A DNA stretch of 64,000 nt from Arthrobacter sp. AZCC_0090. Lineage in GTDB: Bacteria; Actinomycetota; Actinomycetes; Actinomycetales; Micrococcaceae. The stretch covers positions 186,001 through 250,000 of the forward strand of contig NZ_JACHEE010000005.1 of the NCBI RefSeq assembly GCF_014207375.1, in the 5' to 3' direction. Every line of letters begins with the position of its first letter. The first letter of the stretch is position 1. The notes beneath the pieces were generated by a model, which was not told the DNA's origin, searched no databases, and was given only the letters and a program-made list of their open reading frames with translations. Shown here in pieces: positions 51,974-60,775 of the stretch. The position numbers and the translations under genes are program-made.

Positions 51974-52984
51974 ATGTCCCTCACAACTGATTTAGCGCAG
52001 GCCAAGTCGCGCGCCAACATACGCGCCAAAGCACGGGCAAAATCCGGGTCGGAAACTACACCGGCCGGGGAGGCAAGCCCATCGCCGCGCAGCCGCAGGC
52101 GCAAACACCGCGAGCGCATCTACCAATGGCTGTTCCTGGTTCCCGCCGTGATCTACATGGCGCTGTTCTTCGGCTACCCAGTGGTCAAGAACATCGTGAT
52201 GAGCTTCCAGGACTACACCACGGCCACCTTCTTCACGGGAGAGGCCCCCTGGGTAGGGTTGGCGAACTACGCGAAGGTGCTGTCGTCGTCGTTGTTTTCA
52301 ACATCGCTGGTGAACACCGCGCTGTTCACCCTCGGCTCGATAGCTGGCCAGTTCGTGATCGGGCTGGCGCTGGCGATCTTCTTCCAGCGCAAGTTCCCGC
52401 TCAACGGAATCCTTCGGTCGCTGCTCCTGCTCCCCTGGCTGCTGCCGCTCATCGTGTCCAGCGCGGTATGGCGGTGGATCCTGGACAAGGACAGTGGAGC
52501 CTTGAACCGGTTCCTGGGCGGGTTGCACATCGTGGACACGGGCATTCCGTGGCTCACCAGCACCTCGCTGGCGCTGATCGCCGTCGTCGGGGTGAACATC
52601 TGGATCGGCATCCCGTTCAACTTGACCATCCTTTACGGCGGCCTCCAGGAAATCCCTGATGAGCTCTACGAGGCCGGTTCCTTAGACGGGGCCACGGGCT
52701 GGAAGGCGTTCCGCCACATCACTTGGCCCATGCTTCGACCGGTGGTGAGCGTGGTCCTGGTGCTCGGCGTCGTCTACACCCTCAAGGTGTTGGACATCAT
52801 CCTGGGCCTGACCAACGGCGGCCCCGCGAACTCGACCCAGACCATCGCCACCCAGTCCTACGATCTGTCTTTCCACGAGTTCAAATTCGGTGAGGGCGCG
52901 GCGCTGGGCAACGTCCTGGTGGTCATTTCCCTCGTCTTCGCGGTCCTGTACCTACGGGCCAGCCGGCGGTCCGTCGATGAGTGA
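51974..52984 (+). CDS. Sugar ABC transporter permease, MalF type
   Basis: The 336-residue protein has a charged cytoplasmic N-terminal tail, six helices (first one WLFLVPAVIYMALFFGYPVV) and the EAA loop DELYEAGSLDGATGWKAFRH that contacts the ATPase. ATG 51974 is 10 bases after the binding-protein stop. It pairs with the MalG-type permease that follows. Confidence 0.92.
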   Translation: MSLTTDLAQAKSRANIRAKARAKSGSETTPAGEASPSPRSRRRKHRERIYQWLFLVPAVIYMALFFGYPVVKNIVMSFQDYTTATFFTGEAPWVGLANYAKVLSSSLFSTSLVNTALFTLGSIAGQFVIGLALAIFFQRKFPLNGILRSLLLLPWLLPLIVSSAVWRWILDKDSGALNRFLGGLHIVDTGIPWLTSTSLALIAVVGVNIWIGIPFNLTILYGGLQEIPDELYEAGSLDGATGWKAFRHITWPMLRPVVSVVLVLGVVYTLKVLDIILGLTNGGPANSTQTIATQSYDLSFHEFKFGEGAALGNVLVVISLVFAVLYLRASRRSVDE

Positions 52985-52991
52985 GGAAACC

Positions 52992-53891
52992 ATGACGACG
53001 ACGAAAATCACCATCCGCCGTTCGGCGACGGCTACCAGCGGCAGCGGACGTGCCCTCAATGGGCCCAGACTCAAAGGCTCCGGCCCGGAGCGCAAAAAGT
53101 GGGGCTATACGGTCCTGGCCGTCTTCTTCCTGGCCATCATGCTGTTCCCCGTGTACTGGATGATCAACGCTTCGCTGCAGCCCAACGGCACCACGCTGGA
53201 AACCTCGTGGCTGCCGCTGAAGCCGGACTTCACGGGCTACGCCACGGCTGTCAGCGAACAGGGTGGGAACCTGGTCACCAGCTTGGTGATCTCGTTGGGC
53301 AGCGTGGTCCTCAGCTTGGCCATCGCAGCGCCGGCGGCCTACGCCTTGGCCTATTTCAAGGTCAAAGGCGCCGGTGTGGTCCTCTTCGCGATCTTGATCA
53401 GCCAAATGATCCCTGGAATCGTGGTGGCCAACGCGCTGTACACGGCCTACAACGATCTCGGCCTGCTCAATTCCGTCCCGGGCCTGATCCTCGCAGATTC
53501 CGCCCATGGCATCCCGTTCGCGATCCTCATCATCAGGGCCTTCATGAACGGCATGCCAGCGTCTGTGATCGAGGCAGCGCGAGTGGATGGCGCCGGGCAC
53601 CTGAGGGCCTTTTGGTCCATCGTGGTGCCCCTGAGCAGGAACTCGCTCATTACCGCGGGGCTCTTCACCTTCTTGTTCACGTGGAGCGACTTCCTGTTCG
53701 CCCTCACCCTGACCACCACCGAGGCCGTGCGGCCCGTGACGCTGGGAATTTTCCAGTACATCGGGGCCTACGTCAACGACTGGAGCTCGGTCATGGCCAC
53801 AGCCGTGCTCGCCTCCATCCCGGCCATCATCCTGCTGGTCGCGGCGCAGAAGTACATCGCCGCGGGGACAACGGGCGGCGCCGTCAAGTAG
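52992..53891 (+). CDS. Sugar ABC transporter permease, MalG type
   Basis: The 299-residue protein starts TVLAVFFLAIMLFPVYWMIN after a basic tail. The EAA loop is SVIEAARVDGAGHLRAFWSI. ATG 52992 follows GAGGAA; ATG 52977, overlapping the previous stop, is possible. No ATP-binding subunit follows, so a shared MsiK-type ATPase encoded elsewhere must energise the transporter. Confidence 0.92.
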   Translation: MTTTKITIRRSATATSGSGRALNGPRLKGSGPERKKWGYTVLAVFFLAIMLFPVYWMINASLQPNGTTLETSWLPLKPDFTGYATAVSEQGGNLVTSLVISLGSVVLSLAIAAPAAYALAYFKVKGAGVVLFAILISQMIPGIVVANALYTAYNDLGLLNSVPGLILADSAHGIPFAILIIRAFMNGMPASVIEAARVDGAGHLRAFWSIVVPLSRNSLITAGLFTFLFTWSDFLFALTLTTTEAVRPVTLGIFQYIGAYVNDWSSVMATAVLASIPAIILLVAAQKYIAAGTTGGAVK

Positions 53892-54023
53892 TGCAGTAGC
53901 CAGCCCACGACGGCGGGACCCGCCATCGGGGCCCAGCGCGCCGACCGCGGCACTAACCGACCGCGGCACCGCACCGCCGTCGGGCACCGACCGCGACACC
54001 AAACTCATCAACAAGGAGAAACA

Positions 54024-54791
54024 ATGTCTGAACCAATCCGGGTCACTGTCTGGAGCGAAAACCGGCACGAAAAGCGCGATGAACTGGTCGCCCGTCTCTA
54101 CCCCGAAGGCATGCACGGGGCAGTGAAGGCCGGCATCGAGGAGAATCTCGGAGCCAACGTCAGCGTCCGCACCGCCACCCTCGACGAGCCCGATCACGGC
54201 CTCACCGAACAAGTCCTCGCCAACACGGACGTCCTCACCTGGTGGGGGCACATGTCCCACGGCGACGTTGACGACGGGATTGTGGAGCGCGTGCACCGTC
54301 ACGTCTTGTCGGGCATGGGTCTCATCGTGCTGCATTCCGGGCACTGGTCCAAGATCTTCACGAAGCTCATGGGCACCTCGTGCACGCTTCGCTGGCGCAG
54401 CGAGCAGGACCGCGAGCTGGTCTGGACGGTCGACCCCACACACCCGATCGCCAAGGGCGTGCCGCACCCCATCGTGATCGAACAGCAGGAAATGTACGGC
54501 GAATTCTTCGACATCCCCACCCCCGAGGAACTCGTCTTCATCAGTTCCTTCAGCGGCGGCGAAGTCTTCCGCTCGGGATGCACCTTCCGCCGCGGGCACG
54601 GCAAAATCTTCTTCTTCAGCCCCGGCGACCAGGATTACCCGGTCTACCACCACAAGGATGTCCGCCGGGTCATCTCCAACGCCGTCGAATGGGCAGTCAC
54701 GGACCGGCCGGAACGCGCCCACCCGGAGCTGCTCCGCTACGAGACCAACGATTTCTTCAACGGCAAGAGCTACCAGGGAGCCAACGCATGA
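54024..54791 (+). CDS. ThuA family trehalose-utilisation-like protein
   Basis: The 255-residue protein has a class-I glutamine-amidotransferase-like fold of the ThuA family ([56 protein letters not shown]). In Sinorhizobium thuAB act on disaccharides taken up by thuEFGK. Start ATG 54024 has AAGGAG upstream, and the stop overlaps the next gene by ATGA. Confidence 0.88.
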   Translation: MSEPIRVTVWSENRHEKRDELVARLYPEGMHGAVKAGIEENLGANVSVRTATLDEPDHGLTEQVLANTDVLTWWGHMSHGDVDDGIVERVHRHVLSGMGLIVLHSGHWSKIFTKLMGTSCTLRWRSEQDRELVWTVDPTHPIAKGVPHPIVIEQQEMYGEFFDIPTPEELVFISSFSGGEVFRSGCTFRRGHGKIFFFSPGDQDYPVYHHKDVRRVISNAVEWAVTDRPERAHPELLRYETNDFFNGKSYQGANA

Positions 54792-55918
54792 TCACCCCTT
54801 TCGCAACCATTCCGGACGACGGCAGTCCCCTTCGCGTCGTCGTCGTCGGCGCCGGGGGCATGGGCCGCGCGTGGCTTCGGACCGTGCAGGAGTCGCCACT
54901 TGTGGAGCTCGCGGGGATCGTTGACCTGGACCTCGAGGCTGCCCGCGCCGCCGCGGCGGCCATTGGGCATCCTGACCTACCGGTAGGTGCCGGAACGGCC
55001 GCGTTGGCCTCCGACGTCGGCGCCCAAGCGGTCATCAACGTCACCGTTCCTGCCGCCCACCACCCGGTGACTACCGAAGCACTGGCTGCCGGGCTCCCCG
55101 TGCTAGGTGAAAAGCCAGTAGCTTCCACCGTGGCGCAAGGGCTGTCCCTGGCGGCCGCGTCGGAGCTGAGCGGCCAGTTGTTCATGGTGAGCCAGTCCCG
55201 CCGCTACAACCGCCACCTGTTCGAGGCCAAGCGGCTGGCCTCTTCGCTCGGCACGGTGGGCATCGTGTCCGCCGAGTTCTTCAAGGCCCCGCATTTCGGC
55301 GGCTTCCGCGACACGATGGACCATCCGCTGCTCCTGGACATGGCCATCCACCAGTTCGACATGGCCCGGTTCCTGCTCGACGCAGATCCCGTCTCGGTAT
55401 TCTGCGAGGAATACAACCCGTCCTGGAGCTGGTACCGCGGAGATGCGGGAGCCACTGCCATCTTCGAGATGACAGGCGGGGAGCGCTTCGTGTTCACCGG
55501 GAGCTGGTGCAGCCCGGGCCAGGAGACGTCGTGGAACGCGGCGTGGCGGATCAGCGGTGAACAAGGAACGGTCCTGTGGGACGGGGACAATGATCCGCTC
55601 GTGGATTCCACCGGGGTTCCGGCCGAGGGGAAAGGCAGCGATCCCGGGCAGGAGATCGCCGGTTCACTGCGTGACTTCGTCACGGCCCTGCGCACTGGAA
55701 GCTCCCCCATGGGCCAGGTTCACCAGAACATCATGAGCTTGGCCATGGTGGAAGCGGCCATGCTCAGCGCCTCCACCGGCACCCGGATCTCGGTGGACGC
55801 GATCTTGGAGGAATCCTACTCACAGGCCGTTCTGACGGAACGGGATCCCGGCTTGCTGGAAGTCCTCAAATCCTGGACCTCGGTCCGTGGCGCTTTGGCC
55901 GGCGAACTGAGCCGCTAA
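54788..55918 (+). CDS. Gfo/Idh/MocA family oxidoreductase
   Basis: The 376-residue NAD(P)-dependent oxidoreductase has an N-terminal Rossmann motif ([17 protein letters not shown]), the EKP catalytic lysine in [15 protein letters not shown], and [10 protein letters not shown] in the C-terminal domain. With ThuA it resembles the ThuAB pair that oxidises trehalose-like sugars to 3-keto forms. It overlaps thuA by ATGA and ends the operon; a palindromic repeat follows. Confidence 0.92.
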   Translation: MITPFATIPDDGSPLRVVVVGAGGMGRAWLRTVQESPLVELAGIVDLDLEAARAAAAAIGHPDLPVGAGTAALASDVGAQAVINVTVPAAHHPVTTEALAAGLPVLGEKPVASTVAQGLSLAAASELSGQLFMVSQSRRYNRHLFEAKRLASSLGTVGIVSAEFFKAPHFGGFRDTMDHPLLLDMAIHQFDMARFLLDADPVSVFCEEYNPSWSWYRGDAGATAIFEMTGGERFVFTGSWCSPGQETSWNAAWRISGEQGTVLWDGDNDPLVDSTGVPAEGKGSDPGQEIAGSLRDFVTALRTGSSPMGQVHQNIMSLAMVEAAMLSASTGTRISVDAILEESYSQAVLTERDPGLLEVLKSWTSVRGALAGELSR

Positions 55919-55985
55919 CCCAACTAGCTCGCATTTGTTGTCGTTTTGACGGCTCAAAACGACACCTACTGCCAGCTACTTGGGG
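55918..55985. repeat. Palindromic repeat R1 (CCAACTAGCTCGC family)
   Basis: The left arm has AGCTCGCATTTGTTGTCGTT, and the right arm AAAACGACACC followed by AGCTACTTGGG, closing an imperfect stem of about 30 bp. It lies between convergent 3' ends, begins in the stop region of the oxidoreductase gene, and could act as a terminator. Confidence 0.85.
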
Positions 55986-55991
55986 GCGGGG

Positions 55992-56585
55992 CTAGGGCCG
56001 CTTCGCCAACCGGAATTCCAGCCCTGTACGCACGGCGGGCCATTCGTGTTCGAGGATGGAGAACACCACGGTGTCGCGGAGCACTCCGTCCGCGGTTCGC
56101 GAGTGGTTCCTGAGCACGCCGTCCTGTTTGGCGCCCAACCGGGCGATGGCCTCGCGTGACTGGTGGTTGAGCCAGTGCGTACGGAATTCAACGGCAGGGC
56201 AGCCAAGGGTTTCGAAGGCGTGCCGCAGGAGCAACAGTTTGGAGTCCGGGTTGCTCCCGCTGCCCTGTGCCGAGGCGGCGTTCCAGGTGGAGCCGATCTC
56301 GACGCGCGGGGTGGCGGCATCAATGTTCATGTAGGTGGTCATGCCGATCAGCTTCCCGCTCGCCTTCAACCGGGTGGCGAACGGCAACATGGATCCCTGA
56401 GCCTCTAGCGTGAGCCTGCGTTCGATCTCGGCGGCCATGCCTTCAGGCGACGGCACGGAGGTGTACCAGAGCTTCCACAACTCGCCGTCCTTGGCGGCAT
56501 CCACCAAGCCGTCGTGATGCGCGGAGCTGAGTGGTTCCAAGGTTACGAAGCGGCCATCCAGGGTTACAGGTGCAATGAGGGTCAC
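55992..56585 (-). CDS. GNAT acetyltransferase, RimJ/RimL type
   Basis: The 197-residue protein starts VTLDGRFVTLEPLSSAHHDG. It has the mid segment RVEIGSTWNAASAQGSGSNP, the variant acetyl-CoA site of this subgroup, and AVEFRTHWLNHQSREAIARL. Substrate is unknown. It is flanked by repeats R1 and R2, together with the DUF559 gene beyond R2. Confidence 0.86.
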   Translation of the reverse strand: MTLIAPVTLDGRFVTLEPLSSAHHDGLVDAAKDGELWKLWYTSVPSPEGMAAEIERRLTLEAQGSMLPFATRLKASGKLIGMTTYMNIDAATPRVEIGSTWNAASAQGSGSNPDSKLLLLRHAFETLGCPAVEFRTHWLNHQSREAIARLGAKQDGVLRNHSRTADGVLRDTVVFSILEHEWPAVRTGLEFRLAKRP

Positions 56586-56602
56586 CCAGTTAGCCTAACC
56601 GA

Positions 56603-56669
56603 CCCAACTAACTCGCATTTGTTGTCGTTTTAGCGGCTGTAAACGACAACAACTGCGAGTCAGTTGGGG
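56603..56669. repeat. Palindromic repeat R2
   Basis: CCCAACTAACTCGCATTTG opens and AACTGCGAGTCAGTTGGG closes a near-perfect stem of about 30 bp around an AGCGGCTGT loop. It lies between divergent genes, so it cannot be explained as a terminator. Confidence 0.88.
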
Positions 56670-56731
56670 TTCGCGGGCGAGCGCCTGTGGATAACCCAAA
56701 ATGGCGTTCCAGGATTTGGAACGATAAGGCC

Positions 56732-57676
56732 ATGAGGACTCCGCAACCACTGCCGGCGCTGATGGCGTGTGCCCCGTTCACCTTTCAAGAAGCGGTCGAC
56801 GCCGGCGTGAGCCGACGGCGGTTGCGGCACCGATCGCTGCCCTCGCCAAGCCGGGGCATCAGGATTCCGGACCAGGCATTGGTCCAAGGGCAGCCGACGG
56901 ACGTCAGTTTCGTCCGGCCTTTCACCGCGGTGACCGAGTTCTCGGCTGCGTCGCACGCCACGGCCTTCGGTCTGTGGTCGTTCCCGGGGTTCCTCCCCGG
57001 TAGCGGTGATCCGCGCATCCACATTTCACGTCCGGACACCATGGCCATTCCTCGGCGAACCGGAGTCGTTGGGCATGTGGGGCAGTTCTTCGACGACGAA
57101 ATCACCAGTCTTGACGGGCTTCTGGTCACCACGCGCACCCGGACCTGGCTAGATGTGTCCAGGAAGATGAGTGTGGATGAACTGACCGTTGTGGCCGACC
57201 ATCTGGTAAGGATCCCTCGGCCGGAGTTTGAAGGCCGCACAGAGCCGTTCGCGACATTGGAACAATTGGCCGACATGCTGGACCGGCACAAAGGCACACC
57301 TGGGATCCGCAAGGCACGGCTGGCCCTCGATCAGGCGCGGATCGGCTCAGATTCGGCCCCCGAAACCCGGATCCGACTGGCGCTAGAGCGCGGCTCACTG
57401 CCGGAACCCCGACTGAACGTAGCCGCTGAGCTAGGTGCCGACGTCGTACGTCAACCGGATCTGGCCTATCCGGAACACCGTGTGGCGGTCGAATACGACG
57501 GCGAGCCGCATTCCGGGCCGGCCCAGATAGTCCGGGACATCACCCGCGAAGAGGATTTCGCCCGTGCGGGCTGGCACTTGGTGAGGATCTCCAAACGGCA
57601 CATGGAGAACGATGCACGGTCCGCCGTCGCAAAAGTTCGTGCCGCCCTTCTGGACCGGGGCTGGACCCCCAAGTAG
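56732..57676 (+). CDS. DUF559 (Vsr-like nuclease fold) protein
   Basis: The 314-residue protein has an N-terminal wing-like segment (FTFQEAVDAGVSRRRLRHRS, as in AbiEi-type proteins), a middle helical part and a C-terminal DUF559 region (VAVEYDGEPHSGPAQIVRDI then REEDFARAGWHLVRISKR), whose E-Y-D and Q/R residues resemble very-short-patch endonucleases. Function is unknown; such genes occur in several copies in related genomes as far as I recall. Start ATG 56732. Its stop codon lies inside repeat R3, so its last residues are coded by the repeat. Confidence 0.75.
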   Translation: MRTPQPLPALMACAPFTFQEAVDAGVSRRRLRHRSLPSPSRGIRIPDQALVQGQPTDVSFVRPFTAVTEFSAASHATAFGLWSFPGFLPGSGDPRIHISRPDTMAIPRRTGVVGHVGQFFDDEITSLDGLLVTTRTRTWLDVSRKMSVDELTVVADHLVRIPRPEFEGRTEPFATLEQLADMLDRHKGTPGIRKARLALDQARIGSDSAPETRIRLALERGSLPEPRLNVAAELGADVVRQPDLAYPEHRVAVEYDGEPHSGPAQIVRDITREEDFARAGWHLVRISKRHMENDARSAVAKVRAALLDRGWTPK

Positions 57677-57735
57677 CTCGCAGTTGTTGTCGTTCTGAGG
57701 CCCCAAAACGACAGCAAATACGAGCTAGTTGGGCC
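57667..57735. repeat. Palindromic repeat R3
   Basis: CCCCAAGTAGCTCGCAGTTG on the left and CGAGCTAGTTGGGCCC on the right form an imperfect stem of about 30 bp. The TAG at 57674-57676 is the stop of the DUF559 gene. It lies between convergent genes. Confidence 0.85.
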
Positions 57736-57744
57736 CCCGAGCCG

Positions 57745-58608
57745 CTAGTCGGTCCAGTCGAAGAATCCCTTTCCGGTCTTGCGTCCCAGTTCGCCGCGGG
57801 CGACCTTGTCGCGCAAGATCTGCGGCGGCGCGAAGCGCTCCCCCAGCGTCGAGTGCAGGTATTCGGCGATGCCGAGGCGCACGTCCAGGCCCACGATGTC
57901 CGTGGTCTTGAGCGGTCCGGTCGGGTGCTTGTAGCCCAGCACCATGGCGGCGTCGATGTCCTCCGCGGAGGCCACTCCTTCTTCCACCATGCGCATCGCC
58001 TCGAGCGCGATCGCGACGCCCAGTCGCGAGGAAGCAAAGCCCGGAGCGTCATTGACGACGACGGCGGTCTTGCCGAGTGCCTCTGTCCAGCTTTTCGCCG
58101 CTGCGGCCAGCTCCGGCGAAGTCTCCTTGGCCAGGACAACCTCGATGAGCGTGGAAGCCGGGACGGGGTTGAAGAAGTGCAGGCCCACGAAATTGGCGGG
58201 CCGGCGGAGTTGCGAAGCGAGGCCCGTCACGGAAAGGGACGAGGTGTTGGAGGCCAGGAAGGCGTCTGCTGAGAGGTGCTCCTCCACAGCCTTGAGGGCT
58301 GCAACCTTGAGCTCGTAATCCTCGGGTACGGCTTCCACCACGAGCCCGCAGTGGACGAAAGAGTCGTAGTCGGTGGACGTGCTGAACCGGGACAACGCTT
58401 CGTCGGCGGCCTCCGTCAAGGTGCCACGCGCAGCGGACTTTGCCACGGCCTCAGCAACGCGGCCCTGCGCTCCGGCGGCGGATTCATGGTCCCGCTCTAC
58501 GACGATCACCGTGGCGCCCTTGGTCAAGAAAGCGTGGGCGATACCGGCACCCATGCGGCCTCCGCCGAGGACACCGACAACATGCGGGATAGCGGGTGTT
58601 GCCGTCAT
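57745..58608 (-). CDS. paaH: 3-hydroxyacyl-CoA dehydrogenase PaaH
   Basis: The 287-residue enzyme has an N-terminal NAD site (GVLGGGRMGAGIAHAFLTKG), the catalytic-His region GLHFFNPVPASTLIEVV and a C-terminal DIVGLDVRLGIAEYLHSTLG domain. It oxidises 3-hydroxyadipyl-CoA to 3-oxoadipyl-CoA. It overlaps the upstream hydratase gene by ATGA and ends the thiolase-hydratase-dehydrogenase operon. Confidence 0.9.
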   Translation of the reverse strand: MTATPAIPHVVGVLGGGRMGAGIAHAFLTKGATVIVVERDHESAAGAQGRVAEAVAKSAARGTLTEAADEALSRFSTSTDYDSFVHCGLVVEAVPEDYELKVAALKAVEEHLSADAFLASNTSSLSVTGLASQLRRPANFVGLHFFNPVPASTLIEVVLAKETSPELAAAAKSWTEALGKTAVVVNDAPGFASSRLGVAIALEAMRMVEEGVASAEDIDAAMVLGYKHPTGPLKTTDIVGLDVRLGIAEYLHSTLGERFAPPQILRDKVARGELGRKTGKGFFDWTD

Positions 58609-59396
58609 TTTCGGGTCCTGTCTGGGTTGTCGTTGGATTGCTTGGCGCTCTTCTTGTCCAGGAACGCCTGCATGCGGTCGAACTTGGCTTGCGATTCGAA
58701 GAGCATGCCCTGCGCCAGGGTGTCGATCACGGGGTGCGCTTCGGCCGGAGTGTGGAAGACCGACTTGGTGATCCTCACGGCAAGGGGGTCCTGGCGGCCG
58801 ATTCTGTCAGCGAGGTTGTGGGCAGCTTCCATCAGCACGGGAGCTTCATGGATCTGGGTGATGAGGTTGATCCGCAGGGCTTCCTCGGCGCGGAGGACTG
58901 TGCCCGCCAAGAGGATTTCCTTGGCGATCGGCTCCCCCACGAGCTCCTTGAGGCGCCATGTGGCCCCGGCTGCCGCCATGATGCCCAGCCCGGTTTCCGG
59001 GTTGCCGATCCGCACACTGGGCGTGCCAATCCGGAAGTCCGCGGCGTAGGCGAGCTCGGCCCCTCCACCCAGGCAATAGCCGTCCAGAGCCGCAATCACC
59101 GGCATGGGCAGCTTCGCGATCCGCACGAAGATGGTGGAGTTGATCCCGCGAAGCGCGTCGTCGCGGCGGCGTTCCCTCAGCTGGCCGATATCAGCACCTG
59201 ACGCAAAGACACCTTCGACGCCGGCAATGATCAGGATTTTCGGCTCGCGTTCAAGGTACTCGCACACCTGATGGAGTTCGTCCACCATCTGCTGGTCGAT
59301 CGCGTTGCGCACCTCGGGCCGGTTCAGGAGCACCGTGACCCGGTCCTCGCGTTCTTCGATGAGCAACGTTCCGAATTCCTGCGGGTTCAATGCCAT
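58605..59396 (-). CDS. Enoyl-CoA hydratase (PaaF-like)
   Basis: The 263-residue crotonase has LLNRPEVRNAIDQQMVDELH, oxyanion-hole segments GVEGVFASGADIGQLR and DGYCLGGGAELAYAADFRIG, and the catalytic-Glu region NPETGLGIMAAAGATWRL. It probably hydrates 2,3-dehydroadipyl-CoA, the PaaF step. ATG 59396 overlaps the thiolase stop by one base (TAATG). Confidence 0.88.
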   Translation of the reverse strand: MALNPQEFGTLLIEEREDRVTVLLNRPEVRNAIDQQMVDELHQVCEYLEREPKILIIAGVEGVFASGADIGQLRERRRDDALRGINSTIFVRIAKLPMPVIAALDGYCLGGGAELAYAADFRIGTPSVRIGNPETGLGIMAAAGATWRLKELVGEPIAKEILLAGTVLRAEEALRINLITQIHEAPVLMEAAHNLADRIGRQDPLAVRITKSVFHTPAEAHPVIDTLAQGMLFESQAKFDRMQAFLDKKSAKQSNDNPDRTRK

Positions 59397-60619
59397 TACA
59401 TGCCTTCCAGAAGGATGGCGGCGCCCTGCCCGACGCCGATGCACATCGTCGCGAGGCCGATCTTCCGGCCGGCGGTGCCCAGCTCGCGTTCCATGCGGCC
59501 CAGCAGGGTGATCGCGATACGCGAGCCGCTGGAACCGAGCGGGTGCCCCAGGGAGATCGCACCGCCGTCGAGGTTCACGATGTCAGGATCCAAGCCCAGA
59601 CGCCGCATGCTCGCGAGCGATTGCGTCGCGAATGCTTCATTGAGTTCGACGGCGCCAAGGTCACCGACCGTGAGCCCAGAACGGCCCAGGATCTTCTGCG
59701 TCGCGGGGACCGGGCCTATGCCCATGATTTCCGGTTCGCAACCGGCCGAGCCGCCGTCGATGATGCGGGCCCGCGGGGTGAGGCCGAACTTCGCGATGGC
59801 CGCCTCCGAAGCAACAATAATGGCGGACGCACCATCGTTGAGCGAGGAGGAGTTACCGGCTGTAACAACGGAGCCGCCGGCAACCACCGGGCGTAGACCG
59901 GCAAGGACCTCCATGGTGGTTCCTTCGCGGGGACCTTCATCGGTGTCCACTAAGGTTTCGCCCTTGCGGGTCTTCACGGTGACCGGAACGATCTCTTCCT
60001 TGAAGCGACCGCCGGCAATGGCAGCGAGGGCACGTTCGTGCGAGCGGACAGCGAATGCGTCGGCGTCCTCGCGGGAGATGCCGTCCACCCGGGCCACTTC
60101 CTCGGCGGTTTCCGGCATGGAGTACGTCATCTTTCCGCCGCGGGAGAGCTCGCCCTTGGTGAAAAGGGGGTTGGCGAAGCGCCAGCCGATGGAGGTGTCG
60201 AAGATTTGGCCCGGTTTGGCGAAAGCCGTGGAGGGCTTCTCCTGCACCCAAGGGGCACGGCTCATGGATTCGACGCCCCCTGCCACCACGATGTCCGCCG
60301 CGCCGGCCTTGATCATGTGGCTGGCCATGATGATGGCACTCATGCCAGAGGCACAAAGGCGGTTGACCGTGATGCCAGGGATGTGGAGGGGAAGTCCCGC
60401 CAAGAGCGTGGCCATGCGGGCAACGTTGCGGTTTTCCTCGCCGGCGCCGTTGGCGTTGCCCAGGATGACTTCGTCAATGGCATCGGGGTCGACGCCGGCA
60501 CGTGCTACGGCTTCCCGGATCACGAGGGCTGCCAAGTCATCAGGCCGGACCGCAGAAAGAGCGCCGCCATACCGGCCTACAGGGGTGCGGGCACCGCCAA
60601 CAAGAAAAGGCTCGACCAT
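59396..60619 (-). CDS. Acetyl-CoA acyltransferase / 3-oxoadipyl-CoA thiolase (PaaJ-like)
   Basis: The 407-residue thiolase has the nucleophilic Cys in NRLCASGMSAIIMA, the His in GGAISLGHPLGSSGSR and the second Cys in ATMCIGVGQGAA. It cleaves 3-oxoadipyl-CoA to succinyl-CoA and acetyl-CoA. ATG 60619 has GAAGGA upstream. It is first gene of the operon and has a PaaR-type operator directly upstream. Confidence 0.92.
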   Translation of the reverse strand: MVEPFLVGGARTPVGRYGGALSAVRPDDLAALVIREAVARAGVDPDAIDEVILGNANGAGEENRNVARMATLLAGLPLHIPGITVNRLCASGMSAIIMASHMIKAGAADIVVAGGVESMSRAPWVQEKPSTAFAKPGQIFDTSIGWRFANPLFTKGELSRGGKMTYSMPETAEEVARVDGISREDADAFAVRSHERALAAIAGGRFKEEIVPVTVKTRKGETLVDTDEGPREGTTMEVLAGLRPVVAGGSVVTAGNSSSLNDGASAIIVASEAAIAKFGLTPRARIIDGGSAGCEPEIMGIGPVPATQKILGRSGLTVGDLGAVELNEAFATQSLASMRRLGLDPDIVNLDGGAISLGHPLGSSGSRIAITLLGRMERELGTAGRKIGLATMCIGVGQGAAILLEGM

Positions 60620-60657
60620 GAGAACATCCTTCGCGAAGGGAGCGGGGTCGGTGAATA

Positions 60658-60679
60658 ATTTACCGACCGTTCGTTCTAT
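60658..60679 (+). promoter_or_regulatory. PaaR-type operator upstream of the thiolase gene
   Basis: ACCGACCGTTCGTT at 60662-60675 is identical over 18 bases (with the preceding ATTT) to the site before paaA, in the same orientation relative to the gene, 39 bases before the start. Confidence 0.82.
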
Positions 60680-60775
60680 AAAGATTACACGGCGCCGCCC
60701 TGGGGTCAACTGTCACCTAGTCAAGTGCAACCAGGTCAACTGCGCGGTTGACCCCGCCGCTGCGCCGTTCTTCAC

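Noticed and set aside
52923..54722. 599-codon minus-strand open frame opposite the permease and thuA genes
   Set aside because: The plus strand has two good genes there with proper starts and motifs; the minus frame has no domain and an odd Gly/Asp/Val-rich composition.
55918..57735. Classical insertion sequence
   Set aside because: No transposase gene and no target-site duplication could be recognised; only palindromes and two cargo-like genes are seen.
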